Origin: Bacteroides sp. UBA939
GTDB lineage: Bacteria; Bacteroidota; Bacteroidia; Bacteroidales; Bacteroidaceae
Length of the DNA stretch: 13,015 nucleotides
Direction of reading: 5' to 3'
NCBI RefSeq assembly: GCF_002293435.1
Contig: NZ_DBDF01000065.1
Coordinates: 27,316-40,330 of the forward strand
Every line of letters begins with the position of its first letter. Within the stretch, counting starts at the first letter, position 1. The translations under genes were made by a program, and so were the position numbers. Below, in pieces: positions 1 to 6,668 of the stretch. A model generated the notes under the pieces. It saw only the letters and a list, made by a program, of their open reading frames with translations, was not told the DNA's origin and made no database searches.

Positions 1-4
1 TTCC

Positions 5-439
5 CTATTTTTGCAACCATAAGCCGGAATATTTACGTTCAAAATCTTCAATCTGACCGGATATTTTCCGTTGCAATTCGACTAATTCGATGGTCGTTTT
101 CTCTAATTTATAGAGCAATGCCATTGCTTTTTTCTCCGAGAAATTGGATTTCAGAGCCTTAACAATCTGATTGTAATTCGTTCCTATCGCCCGGAACTGT
201 CCGTAGAAAGTAGTCAGTCGCATGTAATAATCCTGCATCCCTTTATCAATCTGCACCACTTTTACAGGCTTTGAGAAAATGCAGGAGAGTATAAACTTGG
301 TCTTATCCTGTGCCTGCGATTGCTCAAACAGGCTGAGGAACTGGTCGTGCGTAACGGCATTCATCCGAACGCTGTACCTGAATACGGCAGGGTCTTGTTT
401 CGGAAGCCTGCCCACCTTCCTTTTTCTCGTTTCATCCAT
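5..439 (-). CDS. mobA: MobA-type relaxosome accessory protein
   Basis: 144-residue basic protein, ATG at 439 and TAG at 5-7 on the minus strand. The N-terminus is Arg/Lys-rich (RKRKVGRLPK), followed at about residues 18-55 by a segment that looks like a ribbon-helix-helix DNA-binding fold. The GTNYNQIVKAL stretch near residue 87 resembles the G-x-N-x-NQ motif of MobC/MobA relaxosome proteins. The C-terminal part (about 100-138) is predicted helical and possibly coiled coil. In Bacteroides conjugative elements such a protein precedes the relaxase (MobB) and helps it bind and nick oriT; the relaxase would lie beyond the left edge. It is transcribed divergently from the tra operon, as is usual in this family. 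No strong Shine-Dalgarno sequence is visible, which is normal for Bacteroidota. The family call is fairly firm; the exact role is from family knowledge. Confidence 0.8.
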   Translation of the reverse strand: MDETRKRKVGRLPKQDPAVFRYSVRMNAVTHDQFLSLFEQSQAQDKTKFILSCIFSKPVKVVQIDKGMQDYYMRLTTFYGQFRAIGTNYNQIVKALKSNFSEKKAMALLYKLEKTTIELVELQRKISGQIEDFERKYSGLWLQK

Positions 440-491
440 TGAAAATCGTTTTTGAAAGTTGTTACTGAATTATGACTTCGGAGTAATTCCT

Positions 492-635
492 CCCCTTTCA
501 AGGGGCAAGGTGTTTTTGGCAGACAAATGCTATTTTGGCGGACAAAAACATACCTTGCCATGTTCTAATGAACATCGAAATCCACCCACATCCGTGTGCG
601 GATTTGTGGCTAACTTTACTTTGAAAAAGTAAGTT
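492..635. other. Inverted-repeat cluster, candidate oriT or mobA operator
   Basis: Four dyads lie in tandem just upstream of mobA. They are: a palindrome CCCCTT/AAGGGG at 492-505; long arms GGCAAGGTGTTTTTG (504-518) and CAAAAACATACCTTGCC (543-559), with a two-base insertion in the right arm; a hairpin at 586-609, CCAC-ATCCG, loop TGTG, CGGAT-TT-GTGG; and a hairpin at 612-635, AACTTTACTTT/AAAGTAAGTT with loop GAA and one unpaired base. Inside the second dyad there is also a direct repeat, TTTTGGC(A/G)GACAAA, at 514-527 and 533-546 (19-bp period). Clustered dyads beside a relaxosome gene are typical of transfer origins. The nick site cannot be identified, and autoregulatory MobA binding is an equal possibility. 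Confidence 0.45.
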
Positions 636-661
636 CCGAGAGGAGGAGAATAATCCCGCTG

Positions 662-669
662 CAAAGTTA
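662..669 (-). promoter_or_regulatory. Possible -7 element of a mobA promoter
   Basis: The minus strand reads TAACTTTG, an exact match to the Bacteroides -7 consensus TAnnTTTG. The matching -33 TTTG is not clear: only T-rich sequence lies at an approximate distance. Transcription from here would give a leader of about 215 nt that includes the stem-loops at 492-635. Weak call. Confidence 0.25.
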
Positions 670-704
670 AATCCATTGATAATAAGTGAGATAAAACGAA
701 ACTA

Positions 705-870
705 TGCCAACCACTGCCAAATACTACCACTCAAAAAAAGTTGTGGATTTTTATCTTTTTGAATAACTAAAAGAGAATATTCAGCCGGATTAGGAGAAAG
801 AAATTCTTTCGGTAGAAAACAAAGGCTAAATAAACCAACATTCTACCACTGAAGTGCCAACCGCTACCAC
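705..870. repeat. Two related direct-repeat blocks
   Basis: TGCCAACCACTGCCA (705-719) and TGCCAACCGCTACCA (855-869) match at 13 of 15 positions. Each is accompanied by the octamer CTACCACT (724-731 and 843-850). The order is swapped in the second block (octamer first), so the pair brackets about 110 bp of A/T-rich sequence. They look like binding sites for a sequence-specific protein. No partner can be named. Confidence 0.45.
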
Positions 871-1005
871 ACAGGTCTGATTATTAGGATTATACAAAAA
901 TCATGTATTTACTTTGCCGGAGAAACAGGGAAGTAAGGAGTTGCTTTTTTATTGAATTGAACTTTTTGACAGTGCTGAAACAGAACAAGAGAGTGCTAAA
1001 AAACG

Positions 1006-1085
1006 ACTGGTTTGCTGTTCTACTGGTTTGCTGATTTATTGGTTTACTCTTTTGCTGGCTTACAGTTTTACTGATAGACTGGTTT
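1006..1085 (+). repeat. Degenerate 16-bp tandem repeat (iteron-like) upstream of traA
   Basis: Four to five consecutive 16-bp units. Unit 1 (1006-1021) is ACTGGTTTGCTGTTCT and unit 2 (1022-1037) is ACTGGTTTGCTGATTT. Unit 3 (1038-1053, ATTGGTTTACTCTTTT) and unit 4 (1054-1069, GCTGGCTTACAGTTTT) are more diverged. Unit 5 (1070-1085) is shifted by 8 bp but again contains ACTGGTTT. The array ends about 160 bp before the traA start. Iterons ahead of a parA-like gene are typical centromere or operator sites of partition operons; here that role is inferred. Confidence 0.55.
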
Positions 1086-1243
1086 ATCAAAGTAACTTCT
1101 TGAAGAACAAAGGACATATACCAGTGAAGGATTAGAGAAGAAACTCAGCATAAAAACAAAAACACAGTTAAGTAAAGAAGGACTTCCCCGCTTTTCTATT
1201 TCTATATAAAAGGAATGTTTCACTAAAATAATTATTTAAGAAC

Positions 1244-2023
1244 ATGGAAAAGAAAGAAAAGAAAACATTATTAGTTGCCTTTTCCACCCAGAAGGGCGGA
1301 ATCGGAAAGAGTGCCTTAACAGTGCTAATGGCGAGCTACTTTCATTATGTGAAAGGTTACAGTGTAGGAGTGATTGATTGCGACTATCCGCAATACAGCA
1401 TCTACAAGATGCGGGAGAGGGATAAAGAGATCGTAAACAAAATCCCTTACTACAAGGAGAAGTCCTTCAGCCAGTACAAAGAACTGGGCAAACGAAATTA
1501 TCCGGTGGACAAAGCACCTGCTCCCCAAGCCATAGACGCGGCAAAGAAGATGATTGACGAATATATCGGCGACATCCCCGATATTATCTTCATCGACCTG
1601 CCGGGAACATTGAACAGCGAAGGAATTGTCCGCACGCTGGCATCGTTGGACTATATTTTCTCTCTCATCTCCGCCGACAGGATGGTATTGCAATCCACAT
1701 TGGAATTTGCCGGAACCATCAACGACCGGATTATCAGTACGGGTAAAAGCCGGTTGAGGGGACTTTACCTCTTGTGGAATATGGTGGATGCCCGTGAGAA
1801 ATCTGACCTGTACAAAATATACGAAGAAGGTATTGGCGAACTGGGATTATCCGTGATGAAGAATTTTCTGCCCGATACCAAACGCTACCGCCATGAGATG
1901 ACCGAATCGGTTGCGCCCATCTTCCGGTGTACCCTTTTTCCGGTCGATAAACGATTGGTGAAAGGCAGCCGATTGGATTTGCTGGCAGATGAGATAGAAG
2001 AATTGATACATATTAAACAGTAA
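1244..2023 (+). CDS. traA: ParA/MinD-family ATPase, conjugative transposon TraA
   Basis: 259 residues. The deviant Walker A motif KGGIGKS is at residues 17-23, with the first lysine characteristic of ParA/MinD ATPases. The A' motif IDCD is at about 44-47 and Walker B IIFIDLPG at 114-121. Members of this family dimerise on ATP and bind DNA or membrane to position cargo. In Bacteroides CTns this is the first gene of the tra operon; its exact role in transfer is not settled. The ATG at 1244 follows A/T-rich sequence with no clear Shine-Dalgarno, and five bases separate its stop from the start of the next gene. Length and motifs indicate an intact enzyme. It probably acts with the DUF3408 protein encoded next. 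Confidence 0.88.
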   Translation: MEKKEKKTLLVAFSTQKGGIGKSALTVLMASYFHYVKGYSVGVIDCDYPQYSIYKMRERDKEIVNKIPYYKEKSFSQYKELGKRNYPVDKAPAPQAIDAAKKMIDEYIGDIPDIIFIDLPGTLNSEGIVRTLASLDYIFSLISADRMVLQSTLEFAGTINDRIISTGKSRLRGLYLLWNMVDAREKSDLYKIYEEGIGELGLSVMKNFLPDTKRYRHEMTESVAPIFRCTLFPVDKRLVKGSRLDLLADEIEELIHIKQ

Positions 2024-2028
2024 CCGCT

Positions 2029-2508
2029 ATGGCAAAACGCAGTGATGGAATCGTTAAAGTCGATGATATTGACGAAAAAGAATTTCTAAGTATTTTAGAC
2101 GGCAGGGCGACACCTACCGCTTTACCCTCAAAAGATAAAAAGGAAAAGCCGGAAACTTCTGTTTCGGAAACGGAAGAGCCGGAAAAAGTTGTTTTTGAAG
2201 AAAAAGACTCCACGCCAAAACGTAGCTACAAGAAAAAGAGGAACAGCGAATATATTGACGCTTTCCTGAAACCCAGAGTATTGAAACAACGCCAAAGCGT
2301 ATATATCAGTCAGGATGTACACGACTTTATTGCAAAAATTGTAAAGAAGTTGGGTGTAAGGAATATGACTGTCGGTGTATTTATAGATACGGTCATGACA
2401 CAGCATATCACCGAACATGCCGATGAACTGAGGGCTATCTATTACAGGGAAGAAGCGGATATTTTCAAAAACATACTAAACAACAGCGAAGATGATGGAA
2501 ACTTCTAA
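2029..2508 (+). CDS. traB: DUF3408-type conjugative transposon protein, TraB-like
   Basis: 159 residues. The first about 75 are acidic/lysine-rich and look disordered (KKEKPETSVSETEEPEK). A basic patch, KRSYKKKR, is at 64-71. The C-terminal half (about 86-150) has a strand RQSVYIS followed by two helices, the pattern of a ribbon-helix-helix DNA-binding domain and of DUF3408 proteins found after ParA in Bacteroides CTns. That order, ParA then a small RHH-like protein, resembles type Ib plasmid partition modules. The gene starts five bases after the traA stop and overlaps the next gene. The family call is good; the DNA-binding role is inferred. The name may be traB or traC depending on which element is used for reference. 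Confidence 0.7.
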   Translation: MAKRSDGIVKVDDIDEKEFLSILDGRATPTALPSKDKKEKPETSVSETEEPEKVVFEEKDSTPKRSYKKKRNSEYIDAFLKPRVLKQRQSVYISQDVHDFIAKIVKKLGVRNMTVGVFIDTVMTQHITEHADELRAIYYREEADIFKNILNNSEDDGNF

Positions 2509-3256
2509 ACTGATATTGATACTTATTATCTATACGGCTATCCTGCTACTTGTGGTATTTTACGTGTACCCTTTCGGGAAGGAGTTATTCAAACGCAGAA
2601 TCTCAATTCGTATCCAAATCGGCACAAAAGAAAAAGAGCCGAAAGAAGCAGAGACACCAAAAGAATCAGTTGTTGAGCCGAAAGAACCTGAAAAATTTCC
2701 TTCCGTTTTAGGCAAATCAACTTTTGTCCTGCGCCAACCCCTGCCTCATGCTGCCACTGATTCGGAAACGGGAAATAGTACCAAAAAAGAAGATACATTT
2801 GTCCCCGAAACGGAAAAACCGGAGAGTTCGACTGTCAATTACGAAACGGGCGAAGGAGTAGAAATACCGGAAGAAGATAAGAATGTTCACACCCCCGATG
2901 TTGATTTGAATGATGAGGGAAAAGAACTTGAAGGTAATGACATTCAAGCAGAAGCCAGCGGAGTAGACTATCGGGAATTGGGGCAGACGGCAAAGGCGGT
3001 AAGCGATCCGGCAAACAGCAGCCCATTGGATGAAGAACTGGCGGGAAAGGTGTTGAGTGAAAACCAGTACACCGACTTGGTTAAATCCATGCAGAACGAC
3101 CGTCCCGAATATTCCAAGCGGATAACGGAGTTGATAGATAAGTATGACCGGAAGCTGTCGGAAAGTCAGAACGGAAAGATAAAGACCAGTCGCAAGAAAC
3201 AGAAACTATATGAGTCCGAAGATTTTAAGAATTTCAGTATTAACGAAATATCATAA
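2492..3256 (+). CDS. traD: TraD-like membrane-anchored conjugal transfer protein
   Basis: 254 residues. One N-terminal membrane segment lies at about residues 5-27 (LILILIIYTAILLLVVFYVY), followed by a basic stretch (KRRISIRIQ), so the rest is probably cytoplasmic. Residues 45-150 are Glu/Lys/Pro-rich and apparently disordered, with repeated KEPKE-like elements. A more structured C-terminal domain (about 155-225) includes ELGQTAKAV and YTDLVKSMQNDRPEYSKRITELIDKYDRKLSES. The layout and position match the protein annotated TraD in Bacteroides CTns, whose biochemical role is unknown. It overlaps traB by 17 bases, suggesting translational coupling. The start could be either of two adjacent ATGs (2492 or 2495). 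Confidence 0.65.
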   Translation: MMETSKLILILIIYTAILLLVVFYVYPFGKELFKRRISIRIQIGTKEKEPKEAETPKESVVEPKEPEKFPSVLGKSTFVLRQPLPHAATDSETGNSTKKEDTFVPETEKPESSTVNYETGEGVEIPEEDKNVHTPDVDLNDEGKELEGNDIQAEASGVDYRELGQTAKAVSDPANSSPLDEELAGKVLSENQYTDLVKSMQNDRPEYSKRITELIDKYDRKLSESQNGKIKTSRKKQKLYESEDFKNFSINEIS

Positions 3257-3278
3257 TATAATAGAAAGGAGGTAAGAT

Positions 3279-3365
3279 ATGGTAAAATAACCGAGTAAGA
3301 AGGCATCAGTAAATGCCGTAAAAAAGAAAAGATGTGTTTTGTATAGGGACTATTCACCCCGCTAA
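3279..3365 (+). pseudogene. Three-codon mini-ORF, or small basic gene broken by an in-frame TAA
   Basis: An unusually good ribosome-binding site for this operon precedes ATG GTA AAA TAA. If the TAA at 3288-3290 is read through, the same frame continues to a second TAA at 3363-3365 and gives a Lys/Arg-rich peptide of about 28 residues (PSKKASVNAVKKKRC followed by VLYRDYSPR). So this is either a short leader peptide (Met-Val-Lys) or a small gene with a nonsense change. No homologue is recognised. Confidence 0.3.
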
Positions 3366-3383
3366 AAGAGCAAAATACATCTT
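3329..3383 (+). promoter_or_regulatory. Long stem-loop in the traE leader
   Basis: Arms AAGATGTGTTTTG (3329-3341) and CAAAATACATCTT (3371-3383) pair over 13 bp with one G-U wobble, enclosing 29 nt that include GGG and CCCC runs able to pair inside the loop. No U-tract follows, so it does not look like a simple terminator. Attenuation, mRNA processing or small-RNA targeting are possible. Confidence 0.5.
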
Positions 3384-3429
3384 CCATTATCCACAAATTA
3401 ATTCAAAGTTAAACCCAGTCTTGGAGTAA

Positions 3430-3454
3430 GGGGAACCAATAAGGTAAGTTCCCC
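3430..3454 (+). promoter_or_regulatory. GC-rich stem-loop 24 nt upstream of traE
   Basis: GGGGAAC (3430-3436) and GTTCCCC (3448-3454) are perfect 7-bp arms around an 11-nt loop. The structure ends 24 nt before the traE ATG. No poly-U tract follows. It may stabilise the mRNA end or control access to traE. Confidence 0.5.
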
Positions 3455-3478
3455 GCTCTCGGACTTAACAACAATTTT

Positions 3479-3799
3479 ATGTCGAAAAAAATAAAAAACA
3501 ACGTTCAGAGAAAGTTCTTCGCGCTGGTAGCCATGCTTTTCACAGTAGCCAACACATTTGCACAAGGCAACGGTATGGCAGGTATCACAGACGCCACCAG
3601 CATGGTTTCCGGTTATTTTGATCCCATCACCAAACTGATTTACGCCATCGGCGCTGTGCTGGGACTCGTCGGAGGCGTTAAGGTCTATTCCAAGTTCCAG
3701 TCCGGCGACCCCGATACAAGTAAAACTGCTGCCAGTTGGTTCGGCGGGTGTATCTTCCTGATTGTTACGGCGACTATTCTCCGCTCATTCTTCCTATAA
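3479..3799 (+). CDS. traE: DUF4134 conjugative transposon protein TraE (pilin-like)
   Basis: 106 residues with a signal peptide (basic N-terminus, hydrophobic core FFALVAMLFTVANT, likely cleavage near TFAQ at residue 29). Two membrane segments follow at about 51-70 and 84-104, separated by a polar loop KFQSGDPDTSK. This small signal-plus-two-helix architecture is that of VirB2/TrbC-type pilin subunits and matches DUF4134, the TraE family of Bacteroides CTns. It directly precedes the VirB3-like and VirB4-like genes, the usual type IV secretion order. The start follows a structured leader. The family call is strong; the pilin role is inferred from architecture and order. Confidence 0.85.
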   Translation: MSKKIKNNVQRKFFALVAMLFTVANTFAQGNGMAGITDATSMVSGYFDPITKLIYAIGAVLGLVGGVKVYSKFQSGDPDTSKTAASWFGGCIFLIVTATILRSFFL

Positions 3800-3803
3800 T
3801 AAT

Positions 3804-4139
3804 ATGGTGGAATTTAATATCAACAAAGGCATTGGCCGCCCGGCGGAATTTAGGGGTTTGGTCGCTCAATACCTCTTTATTTTTGTCGGCGGTCTGCTTG
3901 CCGTCTTTGTGGTAACGGTTATCATCTACATGATTGGCGTTCCACAAATGATATGTGTAGGATTCGGTTTGGTTTCCGGCTCCGTCCTTGTCTGGCTGAC
4001 CTTCCACCTGAATGGGAAGTACGGACAGCACGGGCTGATGAAAGTACAGGCGACCAAGAACCATCCCCGGTATATCAGCAACAGACGGCGGCTTCAACGC
4101 CTTTTCACACATATCAAACGAAAGGAGGAAAGACAATGA
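3804..4139 (+). CDS. traF: DUF4133 conjugative transposon protein TraF (VirB3-like)
   Basis: 111 residues starting MVEFNINKGIGRPAEFRG at the ATG at 3804; an upstream in-frame ATG at 3762 would lie inside traE and adds sequence foreign to the family. Two membrane helices at about 20-45 and 48-68 are followed by a basic cytoplasmic tail (NRRRLQRLFTHIKRKEER). Size, topology and position between the pilin-like and VirB4-like genes fit VirB3 proteins, inner-membrane partners of the VirB4 ATPase. Four bases separate it from traE, and its stop overlaps the traG start (ATGA), so the two are probably translationally coupled. Confidence 0.85.
   Translation: MVEFNINKGIGRPAEFRGLVAQYLFIFVGGLLAVFVVTVIIYMIGVPQMICVGFGLVSGSVLVWLTFHLNGKYGQHGLMKVQATKNHPRYISNRRRLQRLFTHIKRKEERQ
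4121..4129 (+). promoter_or_regulatory. Strong Shine-Dalgarno of traG
   Basis: AAAGGAGGA lies seven bases before the ATG at 4136 and within the end of traF. It fixes the traG start against the longer in-frame opening at 3953, which would run through traF. Confidence 0.75.
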
Positions 4140-6625
4140 GGAACACATCAAAAATAACCACGCTAGAAAATAAGTTTCCGCTGCTTTCGGTGGAGAACGA
4201 TTGTATTATTAGCAAAGATGCGGATATAACAGTCGGTTTCAAAGTGGAACTGCCGGAAATCTATTCGGTAACCACCGAAGAATATGCCGCTATTCATTCG
4301 GCATGGGTCAAAGCCATCAAGGTGTTACCGGATTACAGTATTGTCTGCAAACAGGACTGGTTTACCGAAGAACGCTACAAGGCGGAGACTGACCGGGAAA
4401 ATATGAGCTTCTTGAGTAAATCCTACGAACGCCACTTCAACGAACGACCGTTCCTGAAGCACACCTGTTACCTCTTCCTAACCAAAACGACGAAGGAAAG
4501 AGCCAAACAGCAGGGCAACTATACGGCTCTCACTCGTGGCTTCCTCGTTCCAAAGGAAATGCAGAGTAAGGAAACAGCACAGAAGTTTCTGGAGTCAGTC
4601 GACCAGTTTGAGCGGATTATGAACGATTCGGGATTCATTACGCTTCAGCGACTGACAACTGATGAGATTGTAGGAAGGGAGGACAAAGCCGGTATTATCG
4701 AAAACTATTTTTCCCTGATGGGCGATACCACTTCGCTGGAAGATATATCGCTCGGCGCAGGAGAAATGAAGATTGGCGATAATTTCCTTTGTCTGCATAC
4801 GCTCTCCGATACGGACGACTTGCCGGGGAAAGTATATACCGACAGCCGTTATGAACGCTTGTCCACTGACCGGAGCGATTGTCGTTTGTCTTTTGCCGCA
4901 CCCATCGGGGTATTGCTTTCCTGTAATCATTTGGTCAGCCAGTACATCTTTATAGATGACCATACGGAAAATCTAAAGAAATTCGAGAAGCAGGCGAAAA
5001 ACATGCACTCGCTCGGACGCTATTCCCGTTCTAACCAAATTAACAAGCAGTGGATCGAAGATTACCTGAACGAAGCCCACAGCTTCGGACTGACTTCGGT
5101 ACGTTGCCACGTCAATGTCATGGCATGGGCGGATAACCACGAAGAGTTGAAGCGTATCAAGAACGATGTGGGTAGCCAGTTGGCTTTGATGGAATGCAAG
5201 CCCCGCCACAACACGATTGATGTTCCAACGCTCTTTTGGGCAGGAATAGCAGGAAATCAGGGTGATTTTCCGGCGGAGGAAAGTTTCTATACGTTCATCG
5301 AACAGGCTTTGTGCTTCTTTATTGAGGAGACCAACTATCGTGATTCGCTTTCTCCCTTCGGTATCAAGATGGCAGATCGCAACGGCAAGCCCATCCATCT
5401 GGATATTTCGGACTTGCCGATGAAGAAAGGAATCATCACGAACCGCAACAAGTTTATCTTGGGGCCGTCGGGTTCGGGAAAATCCTTTTTCACCAACCAT
5501 CTCGTCCGCCAGTATTATGAGCAGGGAACGCATGTGTTGCTTGTCGATACTGGTAATTCATACGAGGGTCTGTGCAACTTGATTCACAACAAGACGAAAG
5601 GGGAAGATGGAGTGTATTTTACGTACACCGAAGAAAACCCGATTTCATTTAATCCTTTTTTCACGGACGATGGGGTCTTCGACATTGAGAAACGGGAGAG
5701 TATCAAAACACTTATCCTGACGCTCTGGAAGCAAGAACACGAAAAGCCTTCGGGAGCGGAAAGCGTAGCCCTGTCCAATGCGGTCAATGAGTACATCACC
5801 CTGATAAAGAACGACAAGAGTATTGTCCCTTCGTTTAATACCTTTTACGAGTTCATCAAAAATGAATATCGTTCAAGTATCGACAGTAAAAAGGTAAGGG
5901 AAAAGGATTTTGATATAGACAATTTCCTTTTCATACTCGAACCATTTTACAAGGGTGGCGAATACGATTACCTGCTCAACTCCGACCAAGAATTGGACTT
6001 ACTGAACAAACGCTTTATTGTATTCGAAATTGACAAAGTGAAGGATAACCCCGTTCTTTTTCCTATCATCACGATTATCATTATGGAGGTGTTTATCAAT
6101 AAGATGCGCCGTCTGAAAGGGGTGCGAAAGATGATACTTTTGGAAGAGGCTTGGAAGGCAATCGCTACCGATTCGATGGCTATGTATTTGAAATATTTGT
6201 TCAAAACCGTTCGTAAATTCTTCGGAGAGGCAGTGGTGGTTACGCAGGAAGTGGACGATATTATCCATTCCCCAATCGTTAAGGAAGCCATTATCACTAA
6301 TTCCGACTGTAAAATCCTGTTAGACCAGCGAAAATACATGAATAAGTTCGATGGCATTCAGAATATGCTTGGGCTGACGGATAAAGAACGGGGACAGATA
6401 CTTTCCATCAACATGGCGAATGACCCTTCGAGGCTCTATAAGGAAGTGTGGATAGGATTGGGTGGGGCGCAGTCGGCAGTCTATGCCACAGAGGTTTCCA
6501 GAAGCGAGTATCTGACCTATACCACTGAAGAAACGGAAAAGGTAGAGGTCTTCCGCCTTGCCGAAGAATTGGGCGGGGACTTGGAACTCGCCATAAAACG
6601 GCTCTCCACAAAAGAAGAAAAATAA
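4136..6625 (+). CDS. traG: TraG-family conjugation ATPase (VirB4-like)
   Basis: 829 residues from the ATG at 4136 (MRNTSKITTLENKFP). Walker A GPSGSGKS is at about residues 443-450 (codons from 5462). Walker B MILLEEAW is at about 666-673, followed by the conserved region with VVTQEVDDI. The N-terminal half is the VirB4/CagE-type domain and the C-terminal half the RecA-like motor. VirB4 ATPases sit at the inner-membrane base of the type IV secretion channel and power pilus assembly and substrate transport. Length and motifs are those of full-length Bacteroides CTn TraG, so it looks intact. It overlaps traF by four bases and lies 43 bp before traI. Despite the name, it is not the coupling protein. 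Confidence 0.93.
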   Translation: MRNTSKITTLENKFPLLSVENDCIISKDADITVGFKVELPEIYSVTTEEYAAIHSAWVKAIKVLPDYSIVCKQDWFTEERYKAETDRENMSFLSKSYERHFNERPFLKHTCYLFLTKTTKERAKQQGNYTALTRGFLVPKEMQSKETAQKFLESVDQFERIMNDSGFITLQRLTTDEIVGREDKAGIIENYFSLMGDTTSLEDISLGAGEMKIGDNFLCLHTLSDTDDLPGKVYTDSRYERLSTDRSDCRLSFAAPIGVLLSCNHLVSQYIFIDDHTENLKKFEKQAKNMHSLGRYSRSNQINKQWIEDYLNEAHSFGLTSVRCHVNVMAWADNHEELKRIKNDVGSQLALMECKPRHNTIDVPTLFWAGIAGNQGDFPAEESFYTFIEQALCFFIEETNYRDSLSPFGIKMADRNGKPIHLDISDLPMKKGIITNRNKFILGPSGSGKSFFTNHLVRQYYEQGTHVLLVDTGNSYEGLCNLIHNKTKGEDGVYFTYTEENPISFNPFFTDDGVFDIEKRESIKTLILTLWKQEHEKPSGAESVALSNAVNEYITLIKNDKSIVPSFNTFYEFIKNEYRSSIDSKKVREKDFDIDNFLFILEPFYKGGEYDYLLNSDQELDLLNKRFIVFEIDKVKDNPVLFPIITIIIMEVFINKMRRLKGVRKMILLEEAWKAIATDSMAMYLKYLFKTVRKFFGEAVVVTQEVDDIIHSPIVKEAIITNSDCKILLDQRKYMNKFDGIQNMLGLTDKERGQILSINMANDPSRLYKEVWIGLGGAQSAVYATEVSRSEYLTYTTEETEKVEVFRLAEELGGDLELAIKRLSTKEEK

Positions 6626-6668
6626 GAGTTTAAAAATCAGTAATTTATTTATTAAAAATCAAGTAAAT

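Larger units (their letters stand above)
440..1243. other. Divergent mobA-traA intergenic region
   Basis: About 800 bp between the start codons of mobA and traA with no credible gene. Open frames here are short, low-complexity and match no tra or mob family. The region holds a palindrome and three stem-loops (492-635), two related direct-repeat blocks (705-731 and 843-870), a 16-bp tandem array (1006-1085) and an A/T-rich leader before traA. It should contain promoters for both directions and probably the transfer origin. I see no convincing Bacteroides-type promoter (TTTG, about 19 bp, TAnnTTTG) for traA. Confidence 0.6.
3257..3478 (+). other. traD-traE gap with mini-ORF and two hairpins
   Basis: 222 bp without an intact gene in an otherwise compact operon. 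It holds a strong Shine-Dalgarno (AAAGGAGG, 3266-3273 region) before ATG-GTA-AAA-TAA (3279-3290), a 13-bp stem-loop (3329-3383) and a 7-bp GC-rich stem-loop (3430-3454). An untranslated regulatory leader for traE, or the decayed remnant of a small gene, are both possible. Confidence 0.5.

Noticed and set aside
890..1117. Minus-strand open frame of 75 codons with Ser/Gln/Asn-rich repeats
   Set aside because: Its repetitive protein is just the translation of the 16-bp tandem DNA array; no start signals or family resemblance.
1211..1226. Mini-ORF ATG-TTT-CAC-TAA upstream of traA as a leader peptide
   Set aside because: The AAAAGG sequence is only about one base from the ATG, too close for normal initiation; probably chance.
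3762..3803. Upstream start for TraF giving 125 residues
   Set aside because: The added 14 residues lie inside traE. MVEFNINKGIGRPAEF from 3804 is the family-type N-terminus.
3953..4135. Extended N-terminus for TraG (61 extra codons)
   Set aside because: It runs through traF in another frame and its sequence is unlike the family. The strong Shine-Dalgarno at 4121-4129 points to the ATG at 4136.
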